NCBI RefSeq assembly: GCF_047553045.1
Contig: NZ_CP180208.1
Location: 1,240,001 to 1,304,000, forward strand
Origin: Sphingomonas_L flavalba_A
GTDB taxonomy: Bacteria > Pseudomonadota > Alphaproteobacteria > Sphingomonadales > Sphingomonadaceae
DNA: 64,000 bases
Direction of reading: 5' to 3'
The notes under the pieces are model-generated. The model had not been told where the DNA came from. It searched no databases and saw only the letters and a program-made list of their open reading frames with translations. The stretch's first letter is position 1; each line of letters begins with the position of its first letter. Shown in pieces: positions 8,070 through 17,037 of the stretch. A program made the position numbers and the translations under genes.

Positions 8070-8752
8070 TGAGCGGCGACCTGACCGGATGGCTGACCGG
8101 CGCGCTTGGCCATCGCCCGGCGGACGAGGCGCTGTTCCGGCGCGCGTTGACCCATGGCAGCCGCGAGGCGGAGGACTATCAGCGGCTGGAATTCCTGGGC
8201 GACCGCGTGCTTGGCCTGATCGTGGCGCGCTGGCTCTACACCCGTTTCGCGGATGAACCGGAAGGCAAACTGTCGCGCCGGCTGAACCTGCTGGTTTCTG
8301 GCGAAACCTGCGCGGAAATCGCGCGGGAAATCGGAGTCGGCCCGAATCTGCGCCTTGGCAAGCAGGCGCGGGACGACGGCGCGATGGAAAGCGACCATGT
8401 GCTGGGCGATGTCGTGGAGGCATTGATCGGCGCGTTGTATCTGGACGGCGGTTTCGACGCCGCCGACCGGTTTGTCCGCGCGGCATGGGGCGAACGGATC
8501 GCTCGTGAACGGGCGCCTCAGCACCCGAAATCGGCGCTGCAGGAATGGGCGGCGGCCAACCGCCGCAAGCCGCCGGTCTACGAGCTGGCCGGGCGATCCG
8601 GCCCGCATCATTCCCCGCGCTTCACCGTGTCGGTGACGATTAAAGGGGCTGGGGACGCGCAGGCCGAGGGCAGCTCGAAACAGGAAGCGGAAACGGCGGC
8701 GGCGCGCACGCTGCTCGCGCTGCTGACCGGTGTTGAAGGGAACGAAGGATGA
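8069..8752 (+). CDS. rnc: Ribonuclease III
   Basis: 227 residues. The RNase III signature QRLEFLGDRVLG is at about residues 38-49 (metal ligands Glu41 and Asp45), a second acidic site is in DVVEALIGALYLDGG, and a C-terminal double-stranded RNA-binding domain ends KQEAETAAARTLLALL. It processes rRNA precursors. The start overlaps the lepB stop, and the stop overlaps the era start by four bases, making lepB-rnc-era one unit. Confidence 0.97.
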   Translation: MSGDLTGWLTGALGHRPADEALFRRALTHGSREAEDYQRLEFLGDRVLGLIVARWLYTRFADEPEGKLSRRLNLLVSGETCAEIAREIGVGPNLRLGKQARDDGAMESDHVLGDVVEALIGALYLDGGFDAADRFVRAAWGERIARERAPQHPKSALQEWAAANRRKPPVYELAGRSGPHHSPRFTVSVTIKGAGDAQAEGSSKQEAETAAARTLLALLTGVEGNEG

Positions 8753-9645
8753 GTGGTCAATCCTGCGGACTGGTCGCCGTGGTCGGCGCGCCCAACGCCG
8801 GAAAATCGACGTTGGTCAACGCGCTGGTAGGCCAGAAGGTGGCCATCGTCAGCCCGAAAGCGCAGACGACGCGAACCCGTCTGCTTGGTGTTGCGATTGC
8901 CGGTGACGCGCAGATCATGCTGGTCGACACGCCCGGCATCTTCGAACCGCGCCGGCGCCTCGACCGGGCGATGGTCGCCGCCGCGTGGGGCGGCGCGGAA
9001 GACGCCGACCTGATCGCGCTGGTCGTCGACGCGCGCGCCGGTCTCGGTCCGAAGGTGATGACGATCGTCGAGGCGCTGGCCCGGCGGCGGGAGCCGAAGC
9101 TGCTGGTGCTGAACAAAGTCGACATCGCGGCGAAAGACAAGCTGCTTGTCCACGCCGACAGGCTAAGCGCAACGCTGGCGTTCGATGCGGTGTTCATGGT
9201 CAGCGCCGAGACCGGCGACGGTATCGCCGACCTGAAGCAGGGATTGGCGGAGCGGATGCCGTCCGGCCCCTGGCATTTCCCGGAAGATCAGGTCTCGGAC
9301 GCGTCTGATCGAATGCTGGCTGCGGAAGTGACCCGTGAGCAGATCTTCCTGCAGCTCCATGCCGAGCTGCCTTATGCCAGCGTCGTCGAGACCGAGCAGT
9401 ATCGCGAGCAGGACGACGGATCGGTCGAGATCCATCAGCAGATTCTGGTCGCACGGCCGACCCAGCGGGCGATCGTTCTGGGGAAGGGCGGCCAGCGCAT
9501 CCGGGAAATCGGCGCCCGCGCGCGTGCCGAGCTTTCACAACTGCTTGGCCGTCGCGTCCACCTCTACCTGCACGTCAAGGTCAAACCCGACTGGGACGAG
9601 GACCGCACCGTCTACCGCGACATCGGCCTCGACTGGACCGAGTAG
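8749..9645 (+). CDS. era: GTPase Era
   Basis: 298 residues. The G domain has P-loop GAPNAGKS (residues 13-20), the switch region QTTRTR, DTPG and NKVD. A C-terminal KH domain follows, with VLGKGGQRIREIGARAR. Era binds the 3' end of 16S rRNA during 30S assembly. The ATGA overlap with rnc implies coupling. Confidence 0.97.
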   Translation: MSGQSCGLVAVVGAPNAGKSTLVNALVGQKVAIVSPKAQTTRTRLLGVAIAGDAQIMLVDTPGIFEPRRRLDRAMVAAAWGGAEDADLIALVVDARAGLGPKVMTIVEALARRREPKLLVLNKVDIAAKDKLLVHADRLSATLAFDAVFMVSAETGDGIADLKQGLAERMPSGPWHFPEDQVSDASDRMLAAEVTREQIFLQLHAELPYASVVETEQYREQDDGSVEIHQQILVARPTQRAIVLGKGGQRIREIGARARAELSQLLGRRVHLYLHVKVKPDWDEDRTVYRDIGLDWTE

Positions 9646-9664
9646 GCGGCCGGCGCGGGCCGCC
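9645..9664 (+). terminator. Hairpin after era
   Basis: A 7-bp stem GGCGGCC / GGCCGCC with a 6-base loop starts at the last base of the era stop codon. The following bases (CCTGTC) contain no real T run. It lies between convergent genes. Confidence 0.4.
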
Positions 9665-9676
9665 CCTGTCGCCGGT

Positions 9677-11536
9677 TCAGGCGAAATTCTCGGTCCGCAG
9701 CCACGGCATGACGCCAGGGCTGCTATGGCTCATGTACAGATAAGGGTTGCCAGACGCTTCATGTGCGGCGCCGAAGCCGAATCCGGGCAGGGCATTGCCG
9801 ATCAGCCCGCCGATCCCGGCCGCCGCCGCACTGTCGCCGATGCCGGCAATCACCGCGTGGTGAACTTCCTGAGCACTCGGTGCGGCCGGCGCCGTATCGC
9901 GGCTATCGACGGGCTCGATCACGTTCAGCGCCCTGGACAGCGACAAAGTGGCGCTGCCGCGCGCATTGGGGGACAGCATAAGGTCCTGCAACGCATGGAT
10001 GATCGCCGTGCCGAACAGGCTACCTGCATTGTGCCCGGCTGCCGGTAACGTCGGTTCCGGCGTCGGCGTTGGTTCCGGCGTCGGCGTTGGTTCCGGCGTC
10101 GGCGTTGGTTCCGGCGTCGGCGTTGGTTCCGGCGTCGGCGTTGGTTCCGGCGTCGGCGTTGGTTCCGGCGTCGGCGTTGGTTCCGGCGTCGGCGTTGGTT
10201 CCGGCGTCGGCGTTGGTTCCGGCGTCGGCGTTGGTTCCGGCGTCGGCGTTGGTTCCGGCGTCGGTGTTGGTTCCGGCGTCGGTGTTGGTTCCGGCGTCGG
10301 TGTTGGTTCCGGCGTCGGTGTTGGCTCCGGCGTCGGTGTTGGCTCCGGCGTCGGTGTTGGCTCCGGCGTCGGTGTGGGTTTCTCGACCGGACGCTGATAG
10401 CCATAGCCGGCAATTAGCAGATCGGCGATCGTGGTTCCTGCCCCGGCCAGCAGATTGGGGATCAGCGCGGCGGCTTCCGTATTGCCGCTCAGCAACAGAT
10501 TGTGGTCGGTCACCAGGCCCGCGGAGTTAACGTTCAGAATCTTATCCGCCACATTGTTGCTGACCGTGCTGTTCGTCAGGCGATCAGCCAGGATCCAGTA
10601 CATCTTGCTGTCATTGCTCGGCGAAGTGACCGTGTTGCCGATGATCCGGACGTTGTCGCCGTGATAGACAGAGATGCCATGATACTGATCGGCGGAGAAA
10701 AGGATATTGTTCTGAATCAATACGTTGGTGTAAGGAAGCGTGCCGACTTCTTCGCCCATGAAGATGCCCTGCGGGCCGACGCCCTTGCCTTGCAGCATCG
10801 CATTGTTGGTGATGACGATGTTGGACGAGCCGACCGTCTGGCCGTTGGTCCAGAACTGGATCGTGTCCGGGTGATCGCCATCCGCCGGGAAAAAATCGGT
10901 GAAGGTATTGCCGTCGATCAGCACGTTGTTGACCGCGCTGAAATTGGCCGCGTCGCTGCGGAGCGTGTGGACGAAATTATTCTGAAATACGATGTCGTTG
11001 GTCTTGTCGAAGATCACACCGCGGAAGGCGTCGCTGATCTCCGAATTTGTGATGCTGATCTGGCTGGAGCGCACGACATACATGCCCCAGGCGTCGTTCG
11101 TTACATCATTGTCCTGTGACGTATGGATATGGACGTTGTTGAAGCTGATGTTGGTTGAGGCATCGACCCGGTTGATCTGCGTGTACTCAGGCTCGCCGGC
11201 CTTTAGCGCCCGCCCCATGTCGATGCCGTCGAACGCCATGTTCGTGACATTGTTCAGTTTGATGCCGTCGAAATGAACTGAATCCCCGGCGGTGGCCGCC
11301 TTGATCGTCACCGTGTCGAGGAAGCTGCGACCGGACACTGACAACGTGCCATAGTCGCCCGCGGCGAGAATGAAAGTCTCGCCCCCGGTGGCGCGGCTAA
11401 GCGCGTCGAGCAACTCGGCCCGGCCGTTGATGTGTATCTCGTCCACTCGCGACCCCCACTCGCCGACCGTTCCTGGGGCCGACGCATCTATTGAGGGTTC
11501 GATCTGTACTGCGGTGAGCATTATATATCGGTTCAT
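9677..11536 (-). CDS. Parallel beta-helix protein with PEPTPT-repeat linker
   Basis: 619 residues in three parts. Residues 1 to about 385 form an Asn-rich right-handed parallel beta-helix, with repeated rungs such as NNVLIDGNTF, NIVITNNAML and NVLIQNNILF, as in pectate-lyase-fold lyases and epimerases. About 108 residues of PEPTPT repeats follow. A C-terminal part of about 115 residues contains GIGGLIGNALPGFGFG. No clear Sec signal peptide is visible. It lies at the edge of an exopolysaccharide cluster, so a polysaccharide lyase, epimerase or surface-bound modifier is likely, but no catalytic residues could be assigned. Start at 11536 or 11521. Confidence 0.75.
   Translation of the reverse strand: MNRYIMLTAVQIEPSIDASAPGTVGEWGSRVDEIHINGRAELLDALSRATGGETFILAAGDYGTLSVSGRSFLDTVTIKAATAGDSVHFDGIKLNNVTNMAFDGIDMGRALKAGEPEYTQINRVDASTNISFNNVHIHTSQDNDVTNDAWGMYVVRSSQISITNSEISDAFRGVIFDKTNDIVFQNNFVHTLRSDAANFSAVNNVLIDGNTFTDFFPADGDHPDTIQFWTNGQTVGSSNIVITNNAMLQGKGVGPQGIFMGEEVGTLPYTNVLIQNNILFSADQYHGISVYHGDNVRIIGNTVTSPSNDSKMYWILADRLTNSTVSNNVADKILNVNSAGLVTDHNLLLSGNTEAAALIPNLLAGAGTTIADLLIAGYGYQRPVEKPTPTPEPTPTPEPTPTPEPTPTPEPTPTPEPTPTPEPTPTPEPTPTPEPTPTPEPTPTPEPTPTPEPTPTPEPTPTPEPTPTPEPTPTPEPTPTPEPTPTPEPTPTPEPTLPAAGHNAGSLFGTAIIHALQDLMLSPNARGSATLSLSRALNVIEPVDSRDTAPAAPSAQEVHHAVIAGIGDSAAAAGIGGLIGNALPGFGFGAAHEASGNPYLYMSHSSPGVMPWLRTENFA
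10053..10376. repeat. Tandem repeat, 18 units of 18 bp, encoding PEPTPT
   Basis: Exactly 18 units without spacers. Units 1-11 are GGTTCCGGCGTCGGCGTT, units 12-15 (from 10251) change the 15th base to T, and units 16-18 (from 10323) carry a further T-to-C change at base 3, the last also ending in G. Read on the minus strand this is the proline-rich linker of the beta-helix protein. The ordered variants suggest directional expansion by slippage. Confidence 0.97.
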
Positions 11537-11869
11537 TTCAATAGTTAATTTCAGGAAACCAATTAACCGGTTTGGAATGCGGGCAATATTTCGCCGTCGT
11601 CACAATCGACTGTCGATTGCGCCGTTGGTTAACGGTTGCGATTTTATAGAAATAGTTGGTGAGTATTTCAGGGACTGAGCGGGTTTGGTCAGTTCATTTC
11701 GGTGGCGTTATCCAATTTGAGAATTTTGACTTTATTTATCTCGATCGGACTGGCCGCTTGACGCAAGTAAAATATGGTGAATGACGGCGAATCGCCAAGC
11801 TTTCGGGGCGAAGCGTTGGCGATGCGTTGTTGTCGTGGAACTTTCCGCGCGCGGGTGCGCGCCTGCTGA
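11537..11869. promoter_or_regulatory. AT-rich gap upstream of the beta-helix gene
   Basis: A 333-bp stretch without a credible gene, clearly more AT-rich than its neighbours. It follows the end of the priming transferase gene and precedes the beta-helix gene, both on the minus strand. It probably holds the promoter of the beta-helix gene and the end of the exopolysaccharide operon. No sigma-70-like pair was clear enough to place. Confidence 0.4.
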
Positions 11870-13366
11870 TCAGTAAGCGGTGCGTTGGAACGCCAGTGCC
11901 AGGGCGGTGCGGGCCATGATGTAGATGTCCAGCCCGACCGACCAGTTTTCGATATAATAGAGATCGTGCTCCAGCCGGCGGAGCAGTTTCTCCTCGGTGT
12001 CGGTCTCGCCGCGCCAGCCGTGGACCTGCGCCCAGCCGGTTATTCCCGGCTTCACCTTGTGCCGCGCGGCGTAGTGGCCGACGACCTCGGAGAACAACCG
12101 CTGTCCGGCACGGGTTGACGGCGCGTGCGGGCGCGGACCGACCAGTGACATCTCGCCGGTCATCACATTGAACAGCTGCGGCAGTTCGTCGATGCTGGTC
12201 CGGCGCAGGAAGCGGCCGACCCGGGTGACGCGGGGGTCGTCGCGGGTCGCCTGGACGATCGCGTCGGTCTCGCAGCGATCGGTCCGCATCGACCGGAATT
12301 TCCAGATGCGGAAATGGCGGTTGTTGAAACCTTCGCGTTCCTGGCGGAAGAACACCGGGCCATGGCTGTCGAGCTTGATCGCGATCGCGGTCAGCAGCAG
12401 CAATGGCGACAGCAGGATCAAAGCCAGGCTGGCAAGGACCAGATCCTCAACCTTCTTGACGATCTGATCGAAACCGGAAATCGGCCGTTCGAACAGCGTC
12501 ATCACCGGCAGGTCGCCCAGCAACACCACCTGCCGCTGGGCAAAGGCGAAACTGGCCAGATCCGGCGCAAGGCGAATACGGACCGGCGTGATCGCCAGTT
12601 CGCCGACGATTTCCTGCAAGCGTGATTCCGCCGACCACGGCAGCGCGACGATGACCTGATCGACGTCTCCACGCCGGATCAGGTCGATCAGGTCGTGCAG
12701 GTTGCCGCGCAGCGCCAGCGCGGTTTCACGCTGCGGCAGACGGTCCGGCAACCGGTCGTCGAAGAAGCCGACCAGGTCGATGGTCAGCTTCTCGTTGCCG
12801 CTGATATAGCGAGCCAGCCGGTCGCCCTGCGCGGCGGCGCCGAAGATCGCGACGCGCTGGTTGAACACGCCACGCCGCTTCATCCGCAGCATCCACGCGG
12901 TGCCGGCGGCACGGACGACGAGCAGTGCCAGGCCGCCGATCGCGAACCAGGCCAGCGCCCAGCCGCGCGAATAATCGCTCGATACCTTCAGCAGGAAACC
13001 GAGGGTCAGCAGGAAGATCGACGTTGCTGTCCACGCGGTCATCACCCGCGTCCACGCCGCCCGCGCGGAAAAGCGCACATCGACGTCGTAACAACCGGTG
13101 ATTTCCGCCAGTCCGCCGAAGAACAGCGTCGCGATCAAAGCCGTGTTGAAATAGGCCGACTCCATCCCGTCCGGGATGACGTCGAGGGTGAACAACGCCG
13201 CCAGCGCCGCCGCCGCCGGAACGGCCAGCAACTCGGCGATGCGCATCAGGAATGTCGTCAGATCGAGCAGGACCGGCGTGCGCGGCGGCAGATCGGCGAC
13301 TGGCGCACACGTCGTCGTCGAATCGGCGATCGCGGGTTTCAAGCCTGTACGGTCGGTATCCGGCAT
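11870..13366 (-). CDS. Polyprenyl glycosyl-1-phosphate transferase, priming enzyme of exopolysaccharide synthesis
   Basis: 498 residues. Four or five N-terminal membrane segments and a nucleotide-binding-like middle part precede the catalytic bacterial sugar transferase domain from about residue 300, with FFRQEREGFNNRHFRIWKFRSM, RVGRFLRRTSIDELPQL, MSLVGPRPH and KPGITGWAQV. This is the WcaJ/PssY/GelB type that loads the first sugar phosphate on undecaprenyl phosphate. It follows epsI and xrtV with only 7 bases between, so it belongs to the same operon. The sugar (glucose versus galactose) cannot be decided. Confidence 0.92.
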   Translation of the reverse strand: MPDTDRTGLKPAIADSTTTCAPVADLPPRTPVLLDLTTFLMRIAELLAVPAAAALAALFTLDVIPDGMESAYFNTALIATLFFGGLAEITGCYDVDVRFSARAAWTRVMTAWTATSIFLLTLGFLLKVSSDYSRGWALAWFAIGGLALLVVRAAGTAWMLRMKRRGVFNQRVAIFGAAAQGDRLARYISGNEKLTIDLVGFFDDRLPDRLPQRETALALRGNLHDLIDLIRRGDVDQVIVALPWSAESRLQEIVGELAITPVRIRLAPDLASFAFAQRQVVLLGDLPVMTLFERPISGFDQIVKKVEDLVLASLALILLSPLLLLTAIAIKLDSHGPVFFRQEREGFNNRHFRIWKFRSMRTDRCETDAIVQATRDDPRVTRVGRFLRRTSIDELPQLFNVMTGEMSLVGPRPHAPSTRAGQRLFSEVVGHYAARHKVKPGITGWAQVHGWRGETDTEEKLLRRLEHDLYYIENWSVGLDIYIMARTALALAFQRTAY

Positions 13367-13373
13367 GGCGGAG

Positions 13374-14078
13374 TCAGCCCTGGCCCAGGCGCCGCGCCAG
13401 TTCCTGCGCCTTCTCCGTCGTGATCAGCGCGGCCCGCATGTCGGGGCGCATGGCCCGAACCATCGCCGCGGCGAAGCGTTCGTTCAACCGGGTTGCGGCA
13501 TCCGGATCGTTCAGGCCATTGGACAGGCGAACCAGCACGCCGTCCGGAATTTTGCCCTGAAAGGCGGTGCGCAGTTTCATTACGCGCTGCTCGTTGCCGT
13601 CGACCGGCAGGTACTCGCCGATGCGTGTCCAGTAGCTGATGTGTTCGACCCTGTCGGGGGTCGATGCGGTCAGCCGGCGACCGGGGATCGAGAGCCCCGC
13701 GTCCAGCGCCAGTTGCGTCGGCGTGCTGTCGGATACCTGAAAGCCGAACGCCGGATAGCAGACCTCCGGCCGGTGCAACTGCAACGTGTCGCTCTGCGTG
13801 TCGCCATAGGCGATCAGCAGCATCACGTAATTGCGCTCGTCCAGCACGTAGAGCCGCGACACCTGTTCCGAATACAGCTTGGCGGCGAGGCTGTTGTCGC
13901 TTTCCGGCGCGACGATGGCGTTGCTGTCCATCTTCTGCCAGCCGCCAAAGCTCTCTGGGATCGCGTCGGCGATCTTGCGGCCGTGGACCAGTGACATGCG
14001 GTCGCGAGGGCGCAGCGCATGGGCGCTGCCGGCTGCGGCGAGGCAGGCGCCGCCAATCAGGAGGTCCCGCCGGTTCAT
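13374..14078 (-). CDS. epsI: EpsI-type exosortase-associated protein
   Basis: 234 residues. A twin-arginine-like N-terminus (MNRRDLLIGGACLAAAGSAHA) is followed by an EpsI domain with PESFGGWQ, NYVMLLIAYGDTQSD and the conserved LHRPEVCYPAFGFQV block. EpsI proteins accompany exosortases in exopolysaccharide clusters, but their biochemical role is not settled. The start overlaps the stop of the exosortase gene by four bases. Confidence 0.88.
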   Translation of the reverse strand: MNRRDLLIGGACLAAAGSAHALRPRDRMSLVHGRKIADAIPESFGGWQKMDSNAIVAPESDNSLAAKLYSEQVSRLYVLDERNYVMLLIAYGDTQSDTLQLHRPEVCYPAFGFQVSDSTPTQLALDAGLSIPGRRLTASTPDRVEHISYWTRIGEYLPVDGNEQRVMKLRTAFQGKIPDGVLVRLSNGLNDPDAATRLNERFAAAMVRAMRPDMRAALITTEKAQELARRLGQG

Positions 14079-14956
14079 GCCGCATTCTCCCGCGTCAACG
14101 CCTTGCGGATCGGGGTCATCAGGCTGTCGGCGGCGAAGATGCCGAGCAGCGCCGTCACGAACATGATCAGCCCGGCGGTCGAATGCAGGAAGCCCTGCGC
14201 CGCCTCGTTACCCATGTAATAGGTGATCAGCACCAGCGCGATCACCCGCACCAGGTTGGCGAGCAGCGCCGCCGGGATCACCCACAGCATCAGCAGCAGC
14301 GAATAGCGCCACGACGCATTGTGCAGGATGTAGATGTAGAACAGGCTGATCGCGGTCAGGCTGATCAGTGAATTGAGGCCGGCGCAGGCATCCTCGACCA
14401 GCAACTGGTACTGGGCGATGTACAGGACGACGCCTTCACGGATGATCGGGTAGCCGGCCGCCGACAGCAGCCAGGTGGCGCTGTGGGAAACATAGGATTT
14501 CAGCGGCGCGGTCAACGAATCCACAACCCAGCCGGGGATCGGCACGACGAAGAACAGGTAGAGGATCGGGAACCACATGCGCTTCGTCGCCTCGAAGCCG
14601 AACAGCGCATAGAACAGCACGACGAACTGCAGGATCAGCGCGCCGACCTCGATCGCCAGGAAATCGAACGCCCGGCCGAACACGTAGGTGAGCAAGGCGA
14701 AGGCGGTGGCGGCGATGACCAGCGCGCCATTTCCTGGCGTGCGGATCGCCTGCAATTCGTGCCAGCGCCGGGCGAACAGCCAGATGCCGGTGGCAAGAAT
14801 GATCGGCCCGTGGACGCCGGCATCGGTCGACCAGGTCTGCTCGCCAAGCGAGATCAGTGTCGGGATCAGCAACGCCAGCAGCCCGATCGCCAGCGGCCAA
14901 TGCGCGGCAAGCAGCGGGAAGGGCGTGCGCGGGGCGGGGGCGGTCGCTTCCATCAA
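14075..14956 (-). CDS. xrtV: Exosortase V
   Basis: 293 residues with about eight membrane segments. The exosortase active-site pattern is present: the cysteine in VEDACAGLNSL, the arginine in NLVRVIALVLI and the histidine in GFLHSTAGL. Exosortases are membrane transpeptidases that process C-terminal sorting signals, coupled here to exopolysaccharide. XrtV is the sphingomonad type usually found next to EpsI and sphingan-like genes. The V subtype rests on this context. No sorting-signal substrate is visible in the window. Confidence 0.88.
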   Translation of the reverse strand: MMEATAPAPRTPFPLLAAHWPLAIGLLALLIPTLISLGEQTWSTDAGVHGPIILATGIWLFARRWHELQAIRTPGNGALVIAATAFALLTYVFGRAFDFLAIEVGALILQFVVLFYALFGFEATKRMWFPILYLFFVVPIPGWVVDSLTAPLKSYVSHSATWLLSAAGYPIIREGVVLYIAQYQLLVEDACAGLNSLISLTAISLFYIYILHNASWRYSLLLMLWVIPAALLANLVRVIALVLITYYMGNEAAQGFLHSTAGLIMFVTALLGIFAADSLMTPIRKALTRENAA

Positions 14957-15687
14957 AAATCGTTGAGTACGGTGCCGACCACCGCCGAACGGTCTGCACG
15001 GAGCAGCCGCGCCAGCGTCTGGATGTCGGAATAATGGGTCTGGTGCTTGCGCGCGACGATCGCACTGTAGCCGGCGACGGTGGCGACGCGCTGCGCGTCT
15101 GTGCAGGTGTTGGCCGGCGTGGTGTCCAGAATGGTCAGCTGGAACTGGCGCAGCAACTGGTCGACCAGCGTGCGGAAACGGTCGCTGGACAGCAGTTCCT
15201 GAGGGTTGGTCGGCCGGTTGCCGGCCGGCAGCACCGACAGGTTCGGCAACACTTCGCCGTGAATGGACTGCGCCATGTGGGTCGTGTCGTTGCCGAGCAG
15301 TTCAGCCAGGCCGGGTTCGTCTTCGCCGATGCCGCACAGTTCGGCGATGCCGGGATTGCGCAGGTCGCAGTCGACGATCACCGTCGGGATGCCGATCTGC
15401 GCCATCGCCACGGCGAGGTTGAACGCAACGAATGTGCAGCCCGATTCGGTCGACGGCGTGCAGAAGGCGATCGCGCGCCGGCCCTCGCGGACGTGCTGCG
15501 CGACGATGCGGGTGCGCAGGCCGCGAATCGCTTCCGCTTCCAGCCCGGTCGGGTCGGACAGCATGACCGATGCGATATGATATTCGCGCTCGGCCTCTGC
15601 TGCATCGCGCGCGGTTTCCGCGTCGATGACGGGGGCGGCCGTGTCGTCGATGGCTTCGTCGGTCATAACGGACTCGCTCACGCTCAC
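14953..15687 (-). CDS. CpsD/ExoP-type ATPase of exopolysaccharide synthesis, altered P-loop
   Basis: 244 residues with the fold of the cytoplasmic BY-kinase/MinD-like domain: FCTPSTESGCTFVAFNLAVA, the Walker A' strand PTVIVDCDLRNPG and FQLTILDTTPA. The usual P-loop GEGKT is ESGCT here, so the ATP-binding lysine is missing, and there is no C-terminal tyrosine cluster. It probably partners the Wzz-like gene, whose stop it overlaps by four bases, as the split cytoplasmic half of a co-polymerase. Whether it hydrolyses ATP is doubtful. Confidence 0.85.
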   Translation of the reverse strand: MSVSESVMTDEAIDDTAAPVIDAETARDAAEAEREYHIASVMLSDPTGLEAEAIRGLRTRIVAQHVREGRRAIAFCTPSTESGCTFVAFNLAVAMAQIGIPTVIVDCDLRNPGIAELCGIGEDEPGLAELLGNDTTHMAQSIHGEVLPNLSVLPAGNRPTNPQELLSSDRFRTLVDQLLRQFQLTILDTTPANTCTDAQRVATVAGYSAIVARKHQTHYSDIQTLARLLRADRSAVVGTVLNDF

Positions 15688-17012
15688 GCCTCCACCAGTT
15701 GGTCGCGTTGCCTGCGTCGGTTGTACCAGGCGACAAGCCGGCTGACCCAGCCGTTGGGGTTGCGGCGGTTGCCGACGATCGCGAACACCGGCGCGTCGGC
15801 CGCGTGCTCAAGATCGCTGTCGCTGCGGACGCGCCGGTTCAGCAACTCGACGAGCAGCGCGAGGCAGACGCCGAGGATCGCGCCGAGGAAGACGGAGCCG
15901 ATGATGATCAACGGCACGTTGGGGAAGCTCGGCCGGGTTGGCGCGGTGGCGTTGCCCAGCGGTTCCAGGCTGGTCTCGCCGACGTCGGCCTGCGCGCGCA
16001 GGGTGGACGCGGATTCCGCGAATTTCTGGTACTGTTCGCGCCTGATCTCGATGTCGCGCTGCAACTGGTTCAGGTGGTCGATCTTGTCGCGCTCGCTCAG
16101 CACGCGGGACTTCTGCGCGGCATATGCGCTCTGGATCTGCCCCTGGCTGACGCCGCCGAGGCCGCCGCCCGAACGGGCGACTTCCGCCGCGACCACCGCG
16201 CGCTGCCGCTGCAGCGCCTGGAAGGTCGGGTGGTTCGGACCGAGGGTGCTTGCCGCCTGGGCAAGTTGCTGGTCGATCTGGTCGAGCTGGACCTTGGCGG
16301 GGGAAATCGGGGCCGCCAGCGCCGCCGTCGGCATCGCGCTCGACGTGGACAGCGCCTGCAGCTTCGAGCTTTCAAGATCGACATTGTTGGCGTCGAGGAC
16401 GATACCGTTTTCCTTGGCGTAGGCGGTGCGGGCATTCTCCGCCACTGCCAGCGCGCGCAGCGTGCGGTCGGCCTGGTCGCGATACCAGTCGGCGCTGCGC
16501 GCCGCGGTTTCGCGCTGGCTGCGCAGATTCTGCTCGATGAAAGTGTCGCGGATCAGGTCGGCGATCTGCTTGGCAAATTCCGGCGAGGAACCCTGATAGC
16601 CGATTTCGAGGATGTTGCTGCCCTCGACGCTGCTGACCGTGGTGTTGTCGATGATCTGCTGCGCCAGCCAGCGGCGGATGTCGGTGCCGCGGCCGTCGGT
16701 TGCGTTCGCATAGCTCTGGATCAGGGCCGGATCGTTGGCCCAACCGAGCTTGTCGATGACCGGCCCGGCGATCTGCATGTCCTTGATCAGCTGAATCTGG
16801 GTGCTGATATAGTTGCGCAGCATGTTGGTGGCGAGCAACTGTCCGGTCGCCGGGTCCGCCTTCAGCGTGTTCAGGATCACGCGGCTGCGCGCCTCATAGC
16901 GCGGCGGCAGCAACTGCGACACGATGACCGCCGTGAACAGCGATGCGAGCAGCGTCACCAGGATGATGGCGCGCCGCGCGAGCAGGATGCGAAAAAACTG
17001 GATGATATTCAC
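15684..17012 (-). CDS. Wzz-type polysaccharide co-polymerase (GelC/GumC-like)
   Basis: About 442 residues. N-terminal membrane segment (about residues 12-36) in a Wzz domain, a long periplasmic coiled-coil region (about 160-370) and a second membrane segment (PLIIIGSVFLGAILGVCLALLV). It sets chain length and links polymerisation to export. I chose the GTG at 17012 because AGAGGAA lies 8 bases upstream; an ATG at 17087 would add 25 residues and overlap the export gene by 50 bases. It works with the CpsD-like and Wza-like products next to it. Confidence 0.88.
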   Translation of the reverse strand: MNIIQFFRILLARRAIILVTLLASLFTAVIVSQLLPPRYEARSRVILNTLKADPATGQLLATNMLRNYISTQIQLIKDMQIAGPVIDKLGWANDPALIQSYANATDGRGTDIRRWLAQQIIDNTTVSSVEGSNILEIGYQGSSPEFAKQIADLIRDTFIEQNLRSQRETAARSADWYRDQADRTLRALAVAENARTAYAKENGIVLDANNVDLESSKLQALSTSSAMPTAALAAPISPAKVQLDQIDQQLAQAASTLGPNHPTFQALQRQRAVVAAEVARSGGGLGGVSQGQIQSAYAAQKSRVLSERDKIDHLNQLQRDIEIRREQYQKFAESASTLRAQADVGETSLEPLGNATAPTRPSFPNVPLIIIGSVFLGAILGVCLALLVELLNRRVRSDSDLEHAADAPVFAIVGNRRNPNGWVSRLVAWYNRRRQRDQLVEA

Positions 17013-17037
17013 GGGGCGGTTCCTCTCGCCTGCCGGA

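Noticed and set aside
10053..10376. CRISPR array
   Set aside because: The repeats are contiguous 18-bp units without spacers and are in frame within a protein gene.
9948..10530. Long plus-strand frames (GSGVGV- and ASALVP-repeats) opposite the PEPTPT linker
   Set aside because: They arise because an 18-bp repeat leaves all frames open; no start signals or family matches outside the repeat.
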